Part shown: in pieces, positions 1-9,589 of the stretch
Layout: each line of letters starts with the position of its first letter
Position numbering within the stretch: position 1 is the first letter of the stretch
Source: JAAYFT01 sp036562765
GTDB taxonomy: Bacteria > Bacillota > Clostridia > Tissierellales > Tissierellaceae
Length of the DNA stretch: 64,000 nucleotides
Reading direction: 5' to 3'
Assembly: GCA_036562765.1 (NCBI GenBank)
Contig: DATCJO010000200.1
Location: 1 to 64,000 of the forward strand
Notes under the pieces: generated by a model
Told to the model about the DNA's origin: nothing
The model's input: only the letters and a program-made list of their open reading frames with translations
Database searches by the model: none
Position numbers and translations under genes: made by a program

Positions 1-137
1 AAACCTATATTTTAGCTAGGTTTATTTAAGTGCGCTTAAAAACCAATATACTAGTACCTATATGTAAAAATGCTCTTAAATATAGAATTGGAGCAGGATC
101 AAAATTGATCCTACCCCAACAATTGACAAAGAGCCTA

Positions 138-167
138 AAAAAATAGGTACAGAATTCTGTACCTATC
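138..167 (-). terminator. Rho-independent terminator after the aldo/keto reductase
   Basis: A perfect 24-bp palindrome at 144-167 (arms ATAGGTAC/GTACCTAT) overlaps the stop codon and is followed on the minus strand by a run of T (A-tract 137-143). It ends the dnaE-pfkA-pyk transcription unit. Confidence 0.85.
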
Positions 168-1173
168 CTAACACAGCAACTACTTCTTTCAATTTTTTCC
201 TTATAGGAAGGCTGTATGGACACTTGCTTTCACATTGACCGCATTCTACACAATCCCTTGCCTTTTTCTCTAAAGCATTATATCTGGATATTGCCCATTC
301 TTTAAGATTATACCTTGTATAATATCCTTCCAATAAAAATTGGAATGGTATATCTATGCCTTGAGGGCAAGGTAGGCAGTATCCACATCTTCTGCAAAAT
401 TCTGTACCAAGGGATTTGGCTTCTTCAAATATTATTTCTTTTTCTTCTTCAGTTAGCTCTCTCCTGTTGATGCCAACTTGGGCGTTTGCATTTACTTGTT
501 CAATTGAATCCATCCCAGGAATCACTACTGAAATATTTGGATTATTTATTATATATCTTAAAGATAATTCAGCATTTTTTATAGCTCCGCCTGCTAAAGG
601 CTTCATTACTATGACGCCTATATTCATGCTTTTTGCCTTTTCAAACAGCTCTTCAGCTTGACGCTCTACAGGATTATATGGACATTGTATTGTTGAAAAC
701 TCTCCTGTTTCTATGGCTTTAGAAAGTATTTCTGGATTATGGGATGTAATTCCTATTTCCCTTACAAGTCCCTTTTCCCTTGCTTCTTTTATAGCTTTTA
801 ATGCACCATTTTCACTTAAGATGAAATCTAATTCTTCAAAAGTTTTTACATTATGAAATTGATATAAATCAATATAGCTAGTCCTCAAATCATTTAGAGA
901 AATTTCTAGTTCTTCTAAAATTCCTTCATAATCCCTCTTCATGGATTTAGTAGCTAGGTAAAATTTTTCTCTCCCAACTACTTCAAGTGCATGTCCTATC
1001 AAGCTTTCTGAAATAGTATATGCCCTTGCAGTATCTATAAAATTAATCCCATTTTCATATGCAGTACTTATTAGTTCCAGTGCTGTTTTTTCATCAACTC
1101 TTTGAATAGGTATTCCACCAAATCCAATTACAGATACTTCAAAATTAGTTCTTCCTAATATTCTTTTTTCCAA
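163..1173 (-). CDS. Aldo/keto reductase with C-terminal 4Fe-4S ferredoxin-like domain
   Basis: Predicted NAD(P)H-dependent oxidoreductase of the aldo/keto reductase superfamily; substrate unknown. From the chosen start the protein is 336 aa. The N-terminal TIM barrel carries D47 and Y52 (motif FIDTARAY), K76 (LATKS) and a His near 110 (YQFHNV), which fit the AKR catalytic tetrad. About the last 70 residues hold two cysteine clusters, CRRCGYCLPCPQG and CVECGQCESKCPYS, typical of the 4Fe-4S branch of the family. An upstream ATG at 1239 would overlap pyk. I prefer the TTG at 1173 because GGAGGG (1179-1184) lies 5 nt before it and just after the pyk stop. It is the last gene of the dnaE-pfkA-pyk run. 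The electron donor could be ferredoxin, by inference. Confidence 0.9.
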   Translation of the reverse strand: MEKRILGRTNFEVSVIGFGGIPIQRVDEKTALELISTAYENGINFIDTARAYTISESLIGHALEVVGREKFYLATKSMKRDYEGILEELEISLNDLRTSYIDLYQFHNVKTFEELDFILSENGALKAIKEAREKGLVREIGITSHNPEILSKAIETGEFSTIQCPYNPVERQAEELFEKAKSMNIGVIVMKPLAGGAIKNAELSLRYIINNPNISVVIPGMDSIEQVNANAQVGINRRELTEEEKEIIFEEAKSLGTEFCRRCGYCLPCPQGIDIPFQFLLEGYYTRYNLKEWAISRYNALEKKARDCVECGQCESKCPYSLPIRKKLKEVVAVLG

Positions 1174-1189
1174 AGTAACCCTCCATTCT

Positions 1190-2947
1190 TTATAATACTC
1201 TAGCTTCTCCTTTATATACTCGTCCAGTAATGCAGTCAACTGTTACTAAGTCTCCATCCTTCAACACTGTAGTAGCACCTTCGGCACCAACTATTGTTGG
1301 CTTATTAAGATTTAATCCTACAATTGCTGCATGGGATGTCAAGCCACCTTGTTCAGTTATAACTGCAGAAGCCCTTTCAATATATTTTACCATTTCCTTA
1401 TCTGTAAACTTGCATACAATAATATCCCCATCTTTAAACTTTGTTTCTAACTCTTCAAAGCTATTTATAATACATACTTTTCCTAAAGTTGATTTATTCC
1501 CAATTCCCATACCCTTTACAAGCACTTTGCCAATAGTATGAACTTTTATAAGGTTAGTGGAACCTGATATGCCTACAGGAATCCCTGCAGTTACCACAAC
1601 CAAATCCCCCTCTTTAACATAATTGTTTTCCATGGCTGCTTGAATTGAATAATCAATGACTTCATCAGTTGAATTGCTGTAGGGCGCTAGTACAGGATAT
1701 ACTCCCCACACAATAGACAACTTACGCATTACCTTTTCGGATGTTGTAGCTGCAATTATTGGAGCCTTTGGCCTAAATTTAGATATGGCTTTTGATGTAT
1801 ATCCAGAAGATGTAGCAGTAATTATTGCAGATGCTCCCAAGTCCATAGCTGTTGTACAAGTAGCTTTACTTATGGCGTTAGTTGTTGATACTTCTGCTAT
1901 TGAAAATTTTGACCTTAAAATAGCGTTATAATCCAAAGATGCTTCTGTCCTCACAGCTATATTATACATGGTTTTAACAGCTTCAACTGGGTATTTCCCT
2001 GCAGCTGTTTCTCCAGAAAGCATTATAGCACTGCTACCATCAAGAATTGCGTTGGCTACATCTGTTACTTCTGCCCTTGTAGGCCTTGGATTCCTTATCA
2101 TGGAATCAAGCATCTGTGTAGCAGTAATTACAGGTTTACCAGCTAAATTGGCTTTTTTAATTAACTCTTTTTGGACTATTGGTATTTCCTCTGTTTGTAT
2201 TTCTACACCCAAATCTCCTCTTGCTACCATTATGCCATCTGCAACAGCCAAAATCTCATCTATGTTGTCAACGCCTTCTTGGTTTTCAATTTTAGCAATA
2301 ATTTCAATATAATCTCCGCCATTTTCTTCAAGTATCTTCCTTATTTCCAAAACATCTGAAGCCTTCCTTACGAAAGATGCTGCAATAAAATCCACTTCGT
2401 TTTCTATTCCAAAGATTATATCATTTATGTCTTTTTCAGTAACTGCTGGCAAATTTATTTTTACATTTGGAACATTAACTCCTTTTCTGTTCTTTAATGT
2501 TCCACTATTAAGAGCCCTGCACTTTATATCTGTACCATCGATTATTTCCATTACTTCCAATTCTACTAACCCATCATCTATTAATATCTTGGTACCAATT
2601 TTAACGTCATTAGGCAATCCCTTATATGATACGCTTACTATGTTCTTGTCTCCTAATATATCCCTTGTTGTAAGGGTAAAAATATCTCCTTCTTCTATCT
2701 CTACTATACCATCTTTAAAATCCCCTATCCTAATTTCTGGTCCTTTTGTATCAAGCATTATTGCTATAGGTAAATTTAATTCTTGTCTAACTTTCTTAAT
2801 TGTATCAATTCTCTTCTTATGTTCTTCATGGCTTCCATGGGAAAAGTTCAACCTGCAAACATCTAAGCCATTTAAGAAAAGTTCTTTTAAAACTTCTTCA
2901 GATTCAGATGCAGGACCTATGGTCCCTACGATTTTAGTTTTTTTCAT
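1190..2947 (-). CDS. pyk: Pyruvate kinase with C-terminal PEP-utilising domain
   Basis: Converts PEP and ADP to pyruvate and ATP in cytosolic glycolysis. The 585-aa protein starts with the typical TKIVGTIGPAS and contains MLDTKGPEIR, the active-site stretch ARGDLGVEI and MLSGETAAG. It is about 110 residues longer than the 470-aa core enzyme. The extra C-terminus contains GGLTSHAAIVG, the PEP-utilising mobile domain found in Bacillus-type pyruvate kinases. The ATG has GGAGG 6 nt upstream. It lies 20 bp after pfkA, so the two irreversible glycolytic steps are co-transcribed. Identification is secure. The function of the extra domain is not settled for the family. Confidence 0.97.
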   Translation of the reverse strand: MKKTKIVGTIGPASESEEVLKELFLNGLDVCRLNFSHGSHEEHKKRIDTIKKVRQELNLPIAIMLDTKGPEIRIGDFKDGIVEIEEGDIFTLTTRDILGDKNIVSVSYKGLPNDVKIGTKILIDDGLVELEVMEIIDGTDIKCRALNSGTLKNRKGVNVPNVKINLPAVTEKDINDIIFGIENEVDFIAASFVRKASDVLEIRKILEENGGDYIEIIAKIENQEGVDNIDEILAVADGIMVARGDLGVEIQTEEIPIVQKELIKKANLAGKPVITATQMLDSMIRNPRPTRAEVTDVANAILDGSSAIMLSGETAAGKYPVEAVKTMYNIAVRTEASLDYNAILRSKFSIAEVSTTNAISKATCTTAMDLGASAIITATSSGYTSKAISKFRPKAPIIAATTSEKVMRKLSIVWGVYPVLAPYSNSTDEVIDYSIQAAMENNYVKEGDLVVVTAGIPVGISGSTNLIKVHTIGKVLVKGMGIGNKSTLGKVCIINSFEELETKFKDGDIIVCKFTDKEMVKYIERASAVITEQGGLTSHAAIVGLNLNKPTIVGAEGATTVLKDGDLVTVDCITGRVYKGEARVL

Positions 2948-2967
2948 ATGTCTCCTCCATTCGCATC

Positions 2968-3927
2968 TTAAATTGACAAAATTTTAGAAACATTGTACTT
3001 TTCAAAATCAAACTTCTTTTCAATGCTTAAGGCTTCATCTATATCCATATCAATAATTTCATTACATTTTATACCTAGAGCTCTCCCTGCTTTTCCTTCT
3101 TTAAGGAGCTCTACAGCTCTTTTTCCCATCTGGCTTGCCATTATTCTGTCAAAAGCAGTTGGGCTACCACCCCTTTGAATATATCCTAATACAGTAACCC
3201 TAGTGTCTATACCTGTTTTTTCCTGAATTGTCTTTGCTACCTCATAAGCATTGCCTACTCCTTCAGCAACAATAATTATATGATGAAGCTTTCCCCTATT
3301 TTTCCCTTGAAGGGCTCTTTTGCACACTTCATCAACATCAAATTCTACCTCAGGAATAATTATGCTTTCAGCACCACCAGCTAAACCTGCATATAGTGCA
3401 ATATCTCCACAATCTCTTCCCATAACCTCAATTACATTGGCTCTGCCATGGGAAGTAGAAGTATCCCTGATTTTTGATATAGCATCGACTACTGTTTCTA
3501 CTGCTGTAAAAAAGCCTATAGTATAATCTGTGTACCCCAGGTCATTATCAATGGTACATGGAATTCCAATTGTAGGAACACCTGCTTTATATAAAGCACT
3601 AGCACCTCTTAAACTGCCATCTCCACCAAGTATTACTAAGCCATCAATGGAAAAAACCTCTAGGACATTTAAGGCTTTTTTAAAACCCTTTTCAGTTTTA
3701 AACTCCTCTGACCTTGCAGAGCGAAGCATGGTCCCCCCTCTGTGTATAATATCTGCAACTGAAGAAAGGTTCATTTCAAATATATCACCATTTATAAGTC
3801 CACTAAACCCCTGTCTAATTCCCATTACCCTAAAATCATTAAATATTCCTGCTCTAACTACTGCTCGAATTGCTGCATTCATTCCTGGAGCGTCTCCGCC
3901 ACTCGTCAATACACCAATTGTTCTCAT
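2968..3927 (-). CDS. pfkA: ATP-dependent 6-phosphofructokinase
   Basis: Phosphorylates fructose 6-phosphate to fructose 1,6-bisphosphate. At 319 aa it is the standard bacterial length. Visible motifs are TSGGDAPGMNAAIR (8-21), GGDGS (101-105) with the glycine that marks ATP rather than pyrophosphate use, catalytic TIDND (D127), and the effector/substrate stretch around SHGRANVIEVMGR. It is cotranscribed with pyk downstream and follows a 64-aa protein and dnaE, a common Clostridia arrangement. Allosteric control by ADP and PEP is expected for the family but cannot be read from the sequence. Confidence 0.97.
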   Translation of the reverse strand: MRTIGVLTSGGDAPGMNAAIRAVVRAGIFNDFRVMGIRQGFSGLINGDIFEMNLSSVADIIHRGGTMLRSARSEEFKTEKGFKKALNVLEVFSIDGLVILGGDGSLRGASALYKAGVPTIGIPCTIDNDLGYTDYTIGFFTAVETVVDAISKIRDTSTSHGRANVIEVMGRDCGDIALYAGLAGGAESIIIPEVEFDVDEVCKRALQGKNRGKLHHIIIVAEGVGNAYEVAKTIQEKTGIDTRVTVLGYIQRGGSPTAFDRIMASQMGKRAVELLKEGKAGRALGIKCNEIIDMDIDEALSIEKKFDFEKYNVSKILSI

Positions 3928-3945
3928 AAAATTCCCCCTAATAAA

Positions 3946-4140
3946 TTAAATTATTCCTAATTCAATCATGGCTTCATGAACATCTTCTGCTTCAAACTGC
4001 GGTGACAGGATTTCATACAGCTCTTCGCCACCTTCTTTGGAAAAATATCTTATTTTAACCATGAATCCCTCTTTTTTTAACAATTTTTCAATTTCCAATG
4101 CTTTTTCATAGCCTGAAGCCATGTATACAGTTGTCCACAT
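3946..4140 (-). CDS. Small conserved protein, DUF2007-like
   Basis: A 64-aa acidic protein of unknown function. It opens with MWTTVYMASGYEKALEIE and ends in a segment resembling the DUF2007 'putative signal transducing protein' fold, with a beta strand, a helix over the EKALEIEKLLKKEGF region, and a final EAEDVHEAMIELG helix. It lies between dnaE and pfkA with about 20-bp gaps, so it is part of the operon. Orthologues at this position in Clostridia are sometimes mislabelled glutamate decarboxylase; nothing here supports an enzyme. The family assignment is by pattern memory and only moderate. Confidence 0.6.
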   Translation of the reverse strand: MWTTVYMASGYEKALEIEKLLKKEGFMVKIRYFSKEGGEELYEILSPQFEAEDVHEAMIELGII

Positions 4141-4165
4141 AATAGCACCCCTTCAAAAATACACT

Positions 4166-7100
4166 TTAAGTGATAACTACAGAAGCTTCACCTAAAAGGT
4201 CCTTTAATTCCTTTATACAATTTTGATTATTTATGTCAATCCATAATTTCCTATCTGCAACAACTGTTTTTTTGTCTTTTTCAAAATATACATATACAGG
4301 AGTATCTCCACTGTAGTTTCTTAATATGTGAACTATCTTGTTCATCATATCAGGAGAATTGTTTGAAACCTTTAGATAGATTTTATTTATGTTAAATGTT
4401 TGTAAATCTGATATCTTATCAACAATTATCTTTGGCTCTTCTTCTTCCAAGGTGCTGATTTTGCCTTTTACTACAACTATTTTATCTTCTACTAATAACT
4501 TATTGTACTTTTCAAACACAGCTGGAAATACGATGCATTCAACAGTTCCATATAAGTCTTCGAGGGTAATAAAGGCCATCATATTATTGTTTTTTGTAAT
4601 TTTGTTTTTCTTCTCTACTATTATTCCTCCAATAACTACTGTTTCACCATCTAATAATCCATTAATGCCTTCATTAATTTCGTCCATATTGTGAATATCA
4701 ATAGTTGAAACTGTAGAAATCTTTTCTAATTGAGCCTTATATGGCTCCAAAGGATGCCCTGAAAGGTAAATACCTATTGTTTCCTTTTCCATGGAAAGAA
4801 GCACATTCTTTGGAAATTCTTCAATATCAGGCAAGTTATCACCAAATTCTTCTTCCTCAAAAGTATCAAACAACGAAAATTGACCTTCTACATTCTTTCT
4901 TCTGTTGGAATGTATGCTGTCTATTGTCTTTTCAAATATGGATAAAAGTTGAGCCCTTTTGGCTCCAAGGCAATCCATTGCACCACACTTAATTAAAGAT
5001 TCTACTGCCCTTTTATTCATAACAGTAGGATCAACTCTTTCAACTCTTTCAATAAAATCTGTAAAGCTCTTAAACTTTCCTTTTTCTCTTGCTCTTATAA
5101 TAGCATTTATAAAGCTTTCCCCAACGTTTTTAACTGCTGATAATCCAAACCTGATTTTCCCTTCTGAAACTGTAAACTTGTTATATGACTCATTAATATC
5201 AGGTGCGAGGACTTCTATTCCCAATCTTTTACATTCTTGAATATATAGAGATACTTGGTTTGTGTCGCCCATTACTGATGATATTAAAGCAGCCATAAAC
5301 TCAACAGGGTAATATCTTTTTAGCCATGCAGTTCTATAGGCTACTACTGCATAAGCAACGGAATGGCTTTTATTAAAAGCATAATTAGCAAAATCTATCA
5401 TTAAATCATAAATCTTTGATGCAGATTCTTCATCAACTCCATTTCTTATTGCTCCAGGGATTATTACATTGCCATTTTCATCTTCAAGGCCATAGATGAA
5501 ATTCTTTCTTTCCTGTTCCATTATTTCCATTTTCTTTTTAGCCATAGCACGCCTTACTAAGTCTGCCCTGCCCATTGTGTATCCACCAATATCCCTTACT
5601 ATTTGCATTACCTGCTCTTGATAAACTATACAACCATAAGTTACGTTTAATATGTGTTCTAGTTTTGGATGAATATATTTTATCTTAGATGGATCATGTT
5701 TACATTCAATAAAAGTAGGGATTTGGTTCATTGGGCCTGGCCTAAATAGTGAATTAGCCGCGACCAAGTCTTCAAATACCGTTGGCTTTAACTCCTTCAA
5801 AAAAGCCCTCATGCCAGCAGATTCAAACTGGAATACTCCTAGAGTTTCAGCATTAGAAAACATTTCAAAAATAGATGGGTCATCGTAGGATATTTTGTTG
5901 AAATCCACCTTAACTCCGTGATTTTTTTCTATGAGGTTTACTGCATCTCTGATTACAGTAAGAGTCCTTAATCCTAGGAAATCCATCTTCAATAGTCCCA
6001 GTTCTTCAAGTTCTGTCATTGTAAACTGAGTAGTTATTGCATCACCATTTCGAAGAAGTGGCACATAGTTTGTAATAGGTTCTTTTGAAATAACAACTCC
6101 TGCAGCATGTGTGGAAGTATGCCTAGGCAACCCTTCTACAGCCATGGCAATGTCTATTAGCTTTCTTACTTCTTCATCTTCATCATACATATTTTTTAAC
6201 GCCTTGTTTACTTCCAAAGCCTTTGAAATAGTCATGCCAAGTTCCATTGGAACTTGCTTAGCTATATAGTCTACCTGTCCATAAGGCATATTCAAAGCTC
6301 TTCCAACATCTCTGATGGCACCTCTAGCTGCCATTGTACCAAAAGTTGCAATTTGAGCCACATGGTCTTCGCCATATTTGTTTCTTACATATTGAATAAC
6401 TTCTTCTCTTCTCTCATAGCAGAAGTCTATATCTATATCAGGCATTGAAACCCTTTCAGGATTTAAAAATCTTTCAAAAAGCAATCCATGTTCCAAAGGG
6501 TCTACATCTATTATTCCTAAGGCATAGGATACTATACTTCCTGCAGCAGAGCCTCTTCCTGGCCCTACCATAATTCCATTGTCCTTTGCAAACTTAATGA
6601 AATCCCACACAATGAGGAAATAATCAACATATCCCATTTGCACTATTGTTTTAAATTCATATTCAAATCTGTTTCTAATTTCCTGGGTAATATTTTTATA
6701 TCTTTTCTTTAAGCCTTCTTCACATAAATACCTTAAGTATTCTTCATTTGTATAGCCTTCCGGTACTTTGTATTCTGGCAAATGCAATGTATTAAAATCC
6801 AGCTCTACATTACATCTGTCTGCTATCCATGCTGTATTTTCCAAAGCTTCTATATTGTCATAGAAAATACTTTTCATCTCTTCAGGAGACTTCAAGTAAA
6901 ATTCATTAGTTGGAAATTTCATCCTGTCCTCTTCATCAACGGTCTTCCCTGTTTGAATACACAAGAGGATATCATGGACTAAAGCATCTTCTCTCCTTAA
7001 ATAATGAACATCATTTGTAACAACTAAAGGTATGCCAGTTTCTTTGGAAATCCTTATAAGTTCCCTGTTTACAATCCTCTGTTCTTCCACGCCATGGTCC

Positions 7101-7633
7101 TGTAATTCTAGGAAAAAGTTATCCTTGCCAAAAATGTCAGCATATTCTAAAGCTACTTCCTTAGCCTTTTCATAGTCATTATTTAATAAGTGATATGGAA
7201 CTTCCCCACCCAAACATGCTGATAATGCAATAATACCTTTGCTGTATTTCCTTAAAATGTCGTGGTCAACCCTAGGTTTATAATAAAATCCATTTACATA
7301 CCCTTCTGAAACTATTTTCATAAGATTTTGATATCCTTCATTTGTCTCAGCAAGTAAGACTAAGTGATACTGATTCTTATCCTTTTGTTCCTTATCAGTA
7401 TACTTATCAATGGCAACATATACTTCAGAGCCCAAAATTGGTTTTATTCCCTGTTTCTTTGCTTCTTTGTAAAATTCAATAACTCCAAACATGGCACCGT
7501 GGTCTGTAATTGCAACAGAATCCATTCCAAGTTCCTTAGTCCTGCTTATTAAATCCTTTATTCTAATAGAACCATCTAATAGGCTATATTCTGTATGGAC
7601 ATGCAAATGGGTAAACTTATCCTTGTAATTCAT
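4166..7633 (-). CDS. dnaE: DNA polymerase III alpha subunit (DnaE type)
   Basis: A replicative or lesion-tolerant family C polymerase, 1155 aa. In order: an N-terminal PHP domain starting HLHVHTEYSLLDGS (about 9-22); palm domain with the metal-binding PDIDIDF near residue 400; GPGRGSAAGS and RHTSTHAAGV motifs; helix-hairpin-helix region after 800; and an OB-fold domain around 985-1080. It has no 3'-5' exonuclease insertion, so it is DnaE and not PolC. Firmicutes usually also have PolC. GAGGGAGA precedes the ATG. It heads the dnaE-pfkA-pyk-AKR unit. A terminator separates it from grdX upstream. Confidence 0.97.
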   Translation of the reverse strand: MNYKDKFTHLHVHTEYSLLDGSIRIKDLISRTKELGMDSVAITDHGAMFGVIEFYKEAKKQGIKPILGSEVYVAIDKYTDKEQKDKNQYHLVLLAETNEGYQNLMKIVSEGYVNGFYYKPRVDHDILRKYSKGIIALSACLGGEVPYHLLNNDYEKAKEVALEYADIFGKDNFFLELQDHGVEEQRIVNRELIRISKETGIPLVVTNDVHYLRREDALVHDILLCIQTGKTVDEEDRMKFPTNEFYLKSPEEMKSIFYDNIEALENTAWIADRCNVELDFNTLHLPEYKVPEGYTNEEYLRYLCEEGLKKRYKNITQEIRNRFEYEFKTIVQMGYVDYFLIVWDFIKFAKDNGIMVGPGRGSAAGSIVSYALGIIDVDPLEHGLLFERFLNPERVSMPDIDIDFCYERREEVIQYVRNKYGEDHVAQIATFGTMAARGAIRDVGRALNMPYGQVDYIAKQVPMELGMTISKALEVNKALKNMYDEDEEVRKLIDIAMAVEGLPRHTSTHAAGVVISKEPITNYVPLLRNGDAITTQFTMTELEELGLLKMDFLGLRTLTVIRDAVNLIEKNHGVKVDFNKISYDDPSIFEMFSNAETLGVFQFESAGMRAFLKELKPTVFEDLVAANSLFRPGPMNQIPTFIECKHDPSKIKYIHPKLEHILNVTYGCIVYQEQVMQIVRDIGGYTMGRADLVRRAMAKKKMEIMEQERKNFIYGLEDENGNVIIPGAIRNGVDEESASKIYDLMIDFANYAFNKSHSVAYAVVAYRTAWLKRYYPVEFMAALISSVMGDTNQVSLYIQECKRLGIEVLAPDINESYNKFTVSEGKIRFGLSAVKNVGESFINAIIRAREKGKFKSFTDFIERVERVDPTVMNKRAVESLIKCGAMDCLGAKRAQLLSIFEKTIDSIHSNRRKNVEGQFSLFDTFEEEEFGDNLPDIEEFPKNVLLSMEKETIGIYLSGHPLEPYKAQLEKISTVSTIDIHNMDEINEGINGLLDGETVVIGGIIVEKKNKITKNNNMMAFITLEDLYGTVECIVFPAVFEKYNKLLVEDKIVVVKGKISTLEEEEPKIIVDKISDLQTFNINKIYLKVSNNSPDMMNKIVHILRNYSGDTPVYVYFEKDKKTVVADRKLWIDINNQNCIKELKDLLGEASVVIT

Positions 7634-7676
7634 AGGTTCTCCCTCTCTAAATGATATCTATATTCTATCATAAAAT

Positions 7677-7710
7677 GAAAAAATTTCCCAAAAAAGTAGG
7701 AAATTTTTTC
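7677..7710 (-). terminator. Terminator after grdX
   Basis: Twelve-base inverted repeat (arms GAAAAAATTTCC and GGAAATTTTTTC) with a 10-nt loop, rich in T on the minus-strand 3' side. It separates the nudix-whiA-grdX unit from dnaE. Confidence 0.75.
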
Positions 7711-7749
7711 TTCTTTACTAAATGTGAAATATGCAACCTGCTCTGTAAA

Positions 7750-8136
7750 TTATCTATGTTCTAATTTGTCTATAACATTCTCAATCAATGATAAGTCAAT
7801 TACTCTGAAATCATCCAATACCCTTTCTGGCCAATTTGGTACTGGCCTATTTGCCAAGAATTTCTTCACTGTTGCTATTGCATCTTCAATAATAAGAAGC
7901 CCTCTAGTATCTAAATTACCCTTTTCTTTTGAAATCATAACTGTTTTATATGGAGTTTCATTAGGCTTCACACTGCCAGATAAAGGATGAGTTAATAGTT
8001 CATGGCCTAAATGAATCTTATCCCTAACATATTCAAGTATTTGTAAATAAGTAAAGTCCTCCTTATAGTCCACTTCCATAATATCTTTATATTTATCGTA
8101 TACAAGTTTATTATTAGTAATTATTATACTAGACAT
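7750..8136 (-). CDS. grdX: GrdX family protein
   Basis: A 128-aa protein matching GrdX, a small protein of unknown function usually encoded at the start of glycine/sarcosine/betaine reductase operons of amino-acid fermenting Clostridia. Recognised from the opening SSIIITNNKLV, the central GHELLTHPLSGSVKPNETPYK and a following 'KTVMIS'-type strand. Starting at 8136 puts AAAGGAG 7 nt upstream; the ATG at 8145 would leave no spacer. The whiA stop is 1 nt upstream, so translation is probably coupled. The odd point is the neighbourhood: cell-division and replication genes, with no grd genes in the window. Confidence 0.8.
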   Translation of the reverse strand: MSSIIITNNKLVYDKYKDIMEVDYKEDFTYLQILEYVRDKIHLGHELLTHPLSGSVKPNETPYKTVMISKEKGNLDTRGLLIIEDAIATVKKFLANRPVPNWPERVLDDFRVIDLSLIENVIDKLEHR

Positions 8137-8137
8137 A

Positions 8138-9088
8138 TTATTCATCTCCTTTCAAGTCTTCTGCAATTTTTTCGATTTTTCTAAATCTGTGATTTACTCC
8201 GGATTTGCTGACTGGAGGATTTAACATCATTCCTAATTCTTTTAAACTAGCTTCCCTATGTTGAAGCCTTAATTCCGCAATTTCCCTTAAGTTTTGAGGA
8301 AGATTCTCCAACCCAATTGTATCTTCGATTATTTTTATATTTTCAATTTGCTTCATGGATGCATCTATTGTCTTGCTTAAGTTAGCTGTTTCACAGTTTA
8401 TAATCCTGTTAATATTATTCCTAACATTTTTAAATACACGGATATCTTCAAGTTTCAAAAGTGCTTGATGGGCCCCTATAATATTTAATAGGTCCACTAT
8501 TTGCTCCCCTTCTTTTATATATACAACATAGTTTTCCTTTCGAAGTATAACCTTTGATTTAAGCCCAAAAGTGTTAATAAGTCTTGAAAGGTCTTCTGCA
8601 TGTTCTTCACTGCCAGTTACAAATTCTAAGTGATAAGTCTTTTCTGGATTTGATATAGAACCTCCACCAATAAAAGCACCTCTAATATATGAGCGCTTGC
8701 AACACCTTTTTTCTACTATTTCCTTTGGAATAGAATAGTTAGGATTAAAATAGCTGTGGTCCTCATCAATAAAGCCAACATCTTCTAATATTCTTCTAGG
8801 TATATCTCCTTCATTGACCACTACAACATAATCGTTATTTTTCTTAAGCTGCGTATTTCTCCTTACAACAACTTCTATTGAAGTATTATATATATGTTTA
8901 ATTAAAGAAAAAATCCTTCTTGCAATAGCTGCATTTTCCGTAGTAAACTTTAAAACCACATTATCATTCCTTGAAATCTTTATAGTAGCATTCATACGGA
9001 CTAATGCTGCCAGTTCTGCCATAGCACAGCAATCGTCCACTATGGGAATTCTGGATAATTCATTTTTAGTTGCTGAGGAAAAAGACAT
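8138..9088 (-). CDS. whiA: DNA-binding protein WhiA
   Basis: Sporulation/cell-division regulator, 316 aa, near the family length. The N-terminal two thirds is the degenerate LAGLIDADG homing-endonuclease-like fold, including RSYIRGAFIGGGSISNPEK around 130-150. The C-terminus is a helix-turn-helix (LRLQHREASLKELGMMLNPPVSKSGVNHR). In Bacillus WhiA acts in cell division and chromosome segregation; direct DNA targets vary among phyla. It lies between a NUDIX gene and grdX. In B. subtilis it follows yvcK directly, but here a two-gene plus-strand module and the NUDIX gene separate them. Confidence 0.95.
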   Translation of the reverse strand: MSFSSATKNELSRIPIVDDCCAMAELAALVRMNATIKISRNDNVVLKFTTENAAIARRIFSLIKHIYNTSIEVVVRRNTQLKKNNDYVVVVNEGDIPRRILEDVGFIDEDHSYFNPNYSIPKEIVEKRCCKRSYIRGAFIGGGSISNPEKTYHLEFVTGSEEHAEDLSRLINTFGLKSKVILRKENYVVYIKEGEQIVDLLNIIGAHQALLKLEDIRVFKNVRNNINRIINCETANLSKTIDASMKQIENIKIIEDTIGLENLPQNLREIAELRLQHREASLKELGMMLNPPVSKSGVNHRFRKIEKIAEDLKGDE

Positions 9089-9104
9089 TTGAACACCCCA
9101 TTTC

Positions 9105-9512
9105 CTAGGGCTTAACCATCTTTAGCCCTTTATTAATTATTTTCCTTTCATCATCATATTTAACAAGGCTTTCCACTTTATCTATATGAACAAACAAAGC
9201 ATCTGCAAATCCTTCCTTTTTTTGGGGAAAACATTCCATATTGTTTGCCTTCATCAAAAACCAGTGCACTGTTTTTCGAACAACCTTATTTTCCTTCATG
9301 TTTTTATATTTATATTGAATTGTACCTATATAATCAACTATTTCAGCTTTTACTCCAGACTCTTCAAATACTTCCCTCAGTGCTGCTTCTTCTATCTTTT
9401 CATCTTTCTCAACTCTGCCTTTTGGTAATACCCAGTCTCCATTAAATTTCTTCAATAGTAAAATGGTGTTACTAAAAATTACAACACCTCCGGCGCTTAT
9501 TTCCTCTATCAT
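9105..9512 (-). CDS. NUDIX hydrolase
   Basis: A 135-aa single-domain NUDIX hydrolase expected to cleave a nucleoside diphosphate linked to another moiety; substrate unknown. The Nudix box starts at GRVEKDEKIEEAALREVFEESG (about residues 32-53) and fits GX5EX7REUXEEXG. GGGAG stands 8 nt before the ATG. In B. subtilis the NUDIX gene yvcI lies in the yvcIJKL-crh cluster, so this gene next to whiA is the likely positional counterpart, though here it is on the whiA side. Confidence 0.88.
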   Translation of the reverse strand: MIEEISAGGVVIFSNTILLLKKFNGDWVLPKGRVEKDEKIEEAALREVFEESGVKAEIVDYIGTIQYKYKNMKENKVVRKTVHWFLMKANNMECFPQKKEGFADALFVHIDKVESLVKYDDERKIINKGLKMVKP

Positions 9513-9553
9513 CTAATCAACTCCCAGCTAAATTGAAAACATATATTAATCTA

Positions 9554-9583
9554 ATTATACTATATAATATGTTTATTTGCTAA
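9554..9583 (-). promoter_or_regulatory. Promoter of nudix-whiA-grdX
   Basis: On the minus strand TTAGCA (9583-9578), an 18-bp spacer and a perfect TATAAT (9559-9554) match a sigma-A promoter about 40 bp before the NUDIX start. It lies back-to-back with the M42 promoter. Confidence 0.55.
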
Positions 9584-9589
9584 ATGATT

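Noticed and set aside
95..112. Palindrome AGGATCAAAATTGATCCT at the window edge
   Set aside because: No T tract on either strand and the neighbouring gene is outside the window, so no role can be assigned.
2427..2987. 186-codon plus-strand frame opposite pyk
   Set aside because: Antisense shadow of the conserved pyk frame, with no Shine-Dalgarno and an implausible Ser/Phe/Leu-rich protein.
3530..3949. 139-codon plus-strand frame opposite pfkA
   Set aside because: Shadow of pfkA; no ribosome-binding site and no recognisable motif.
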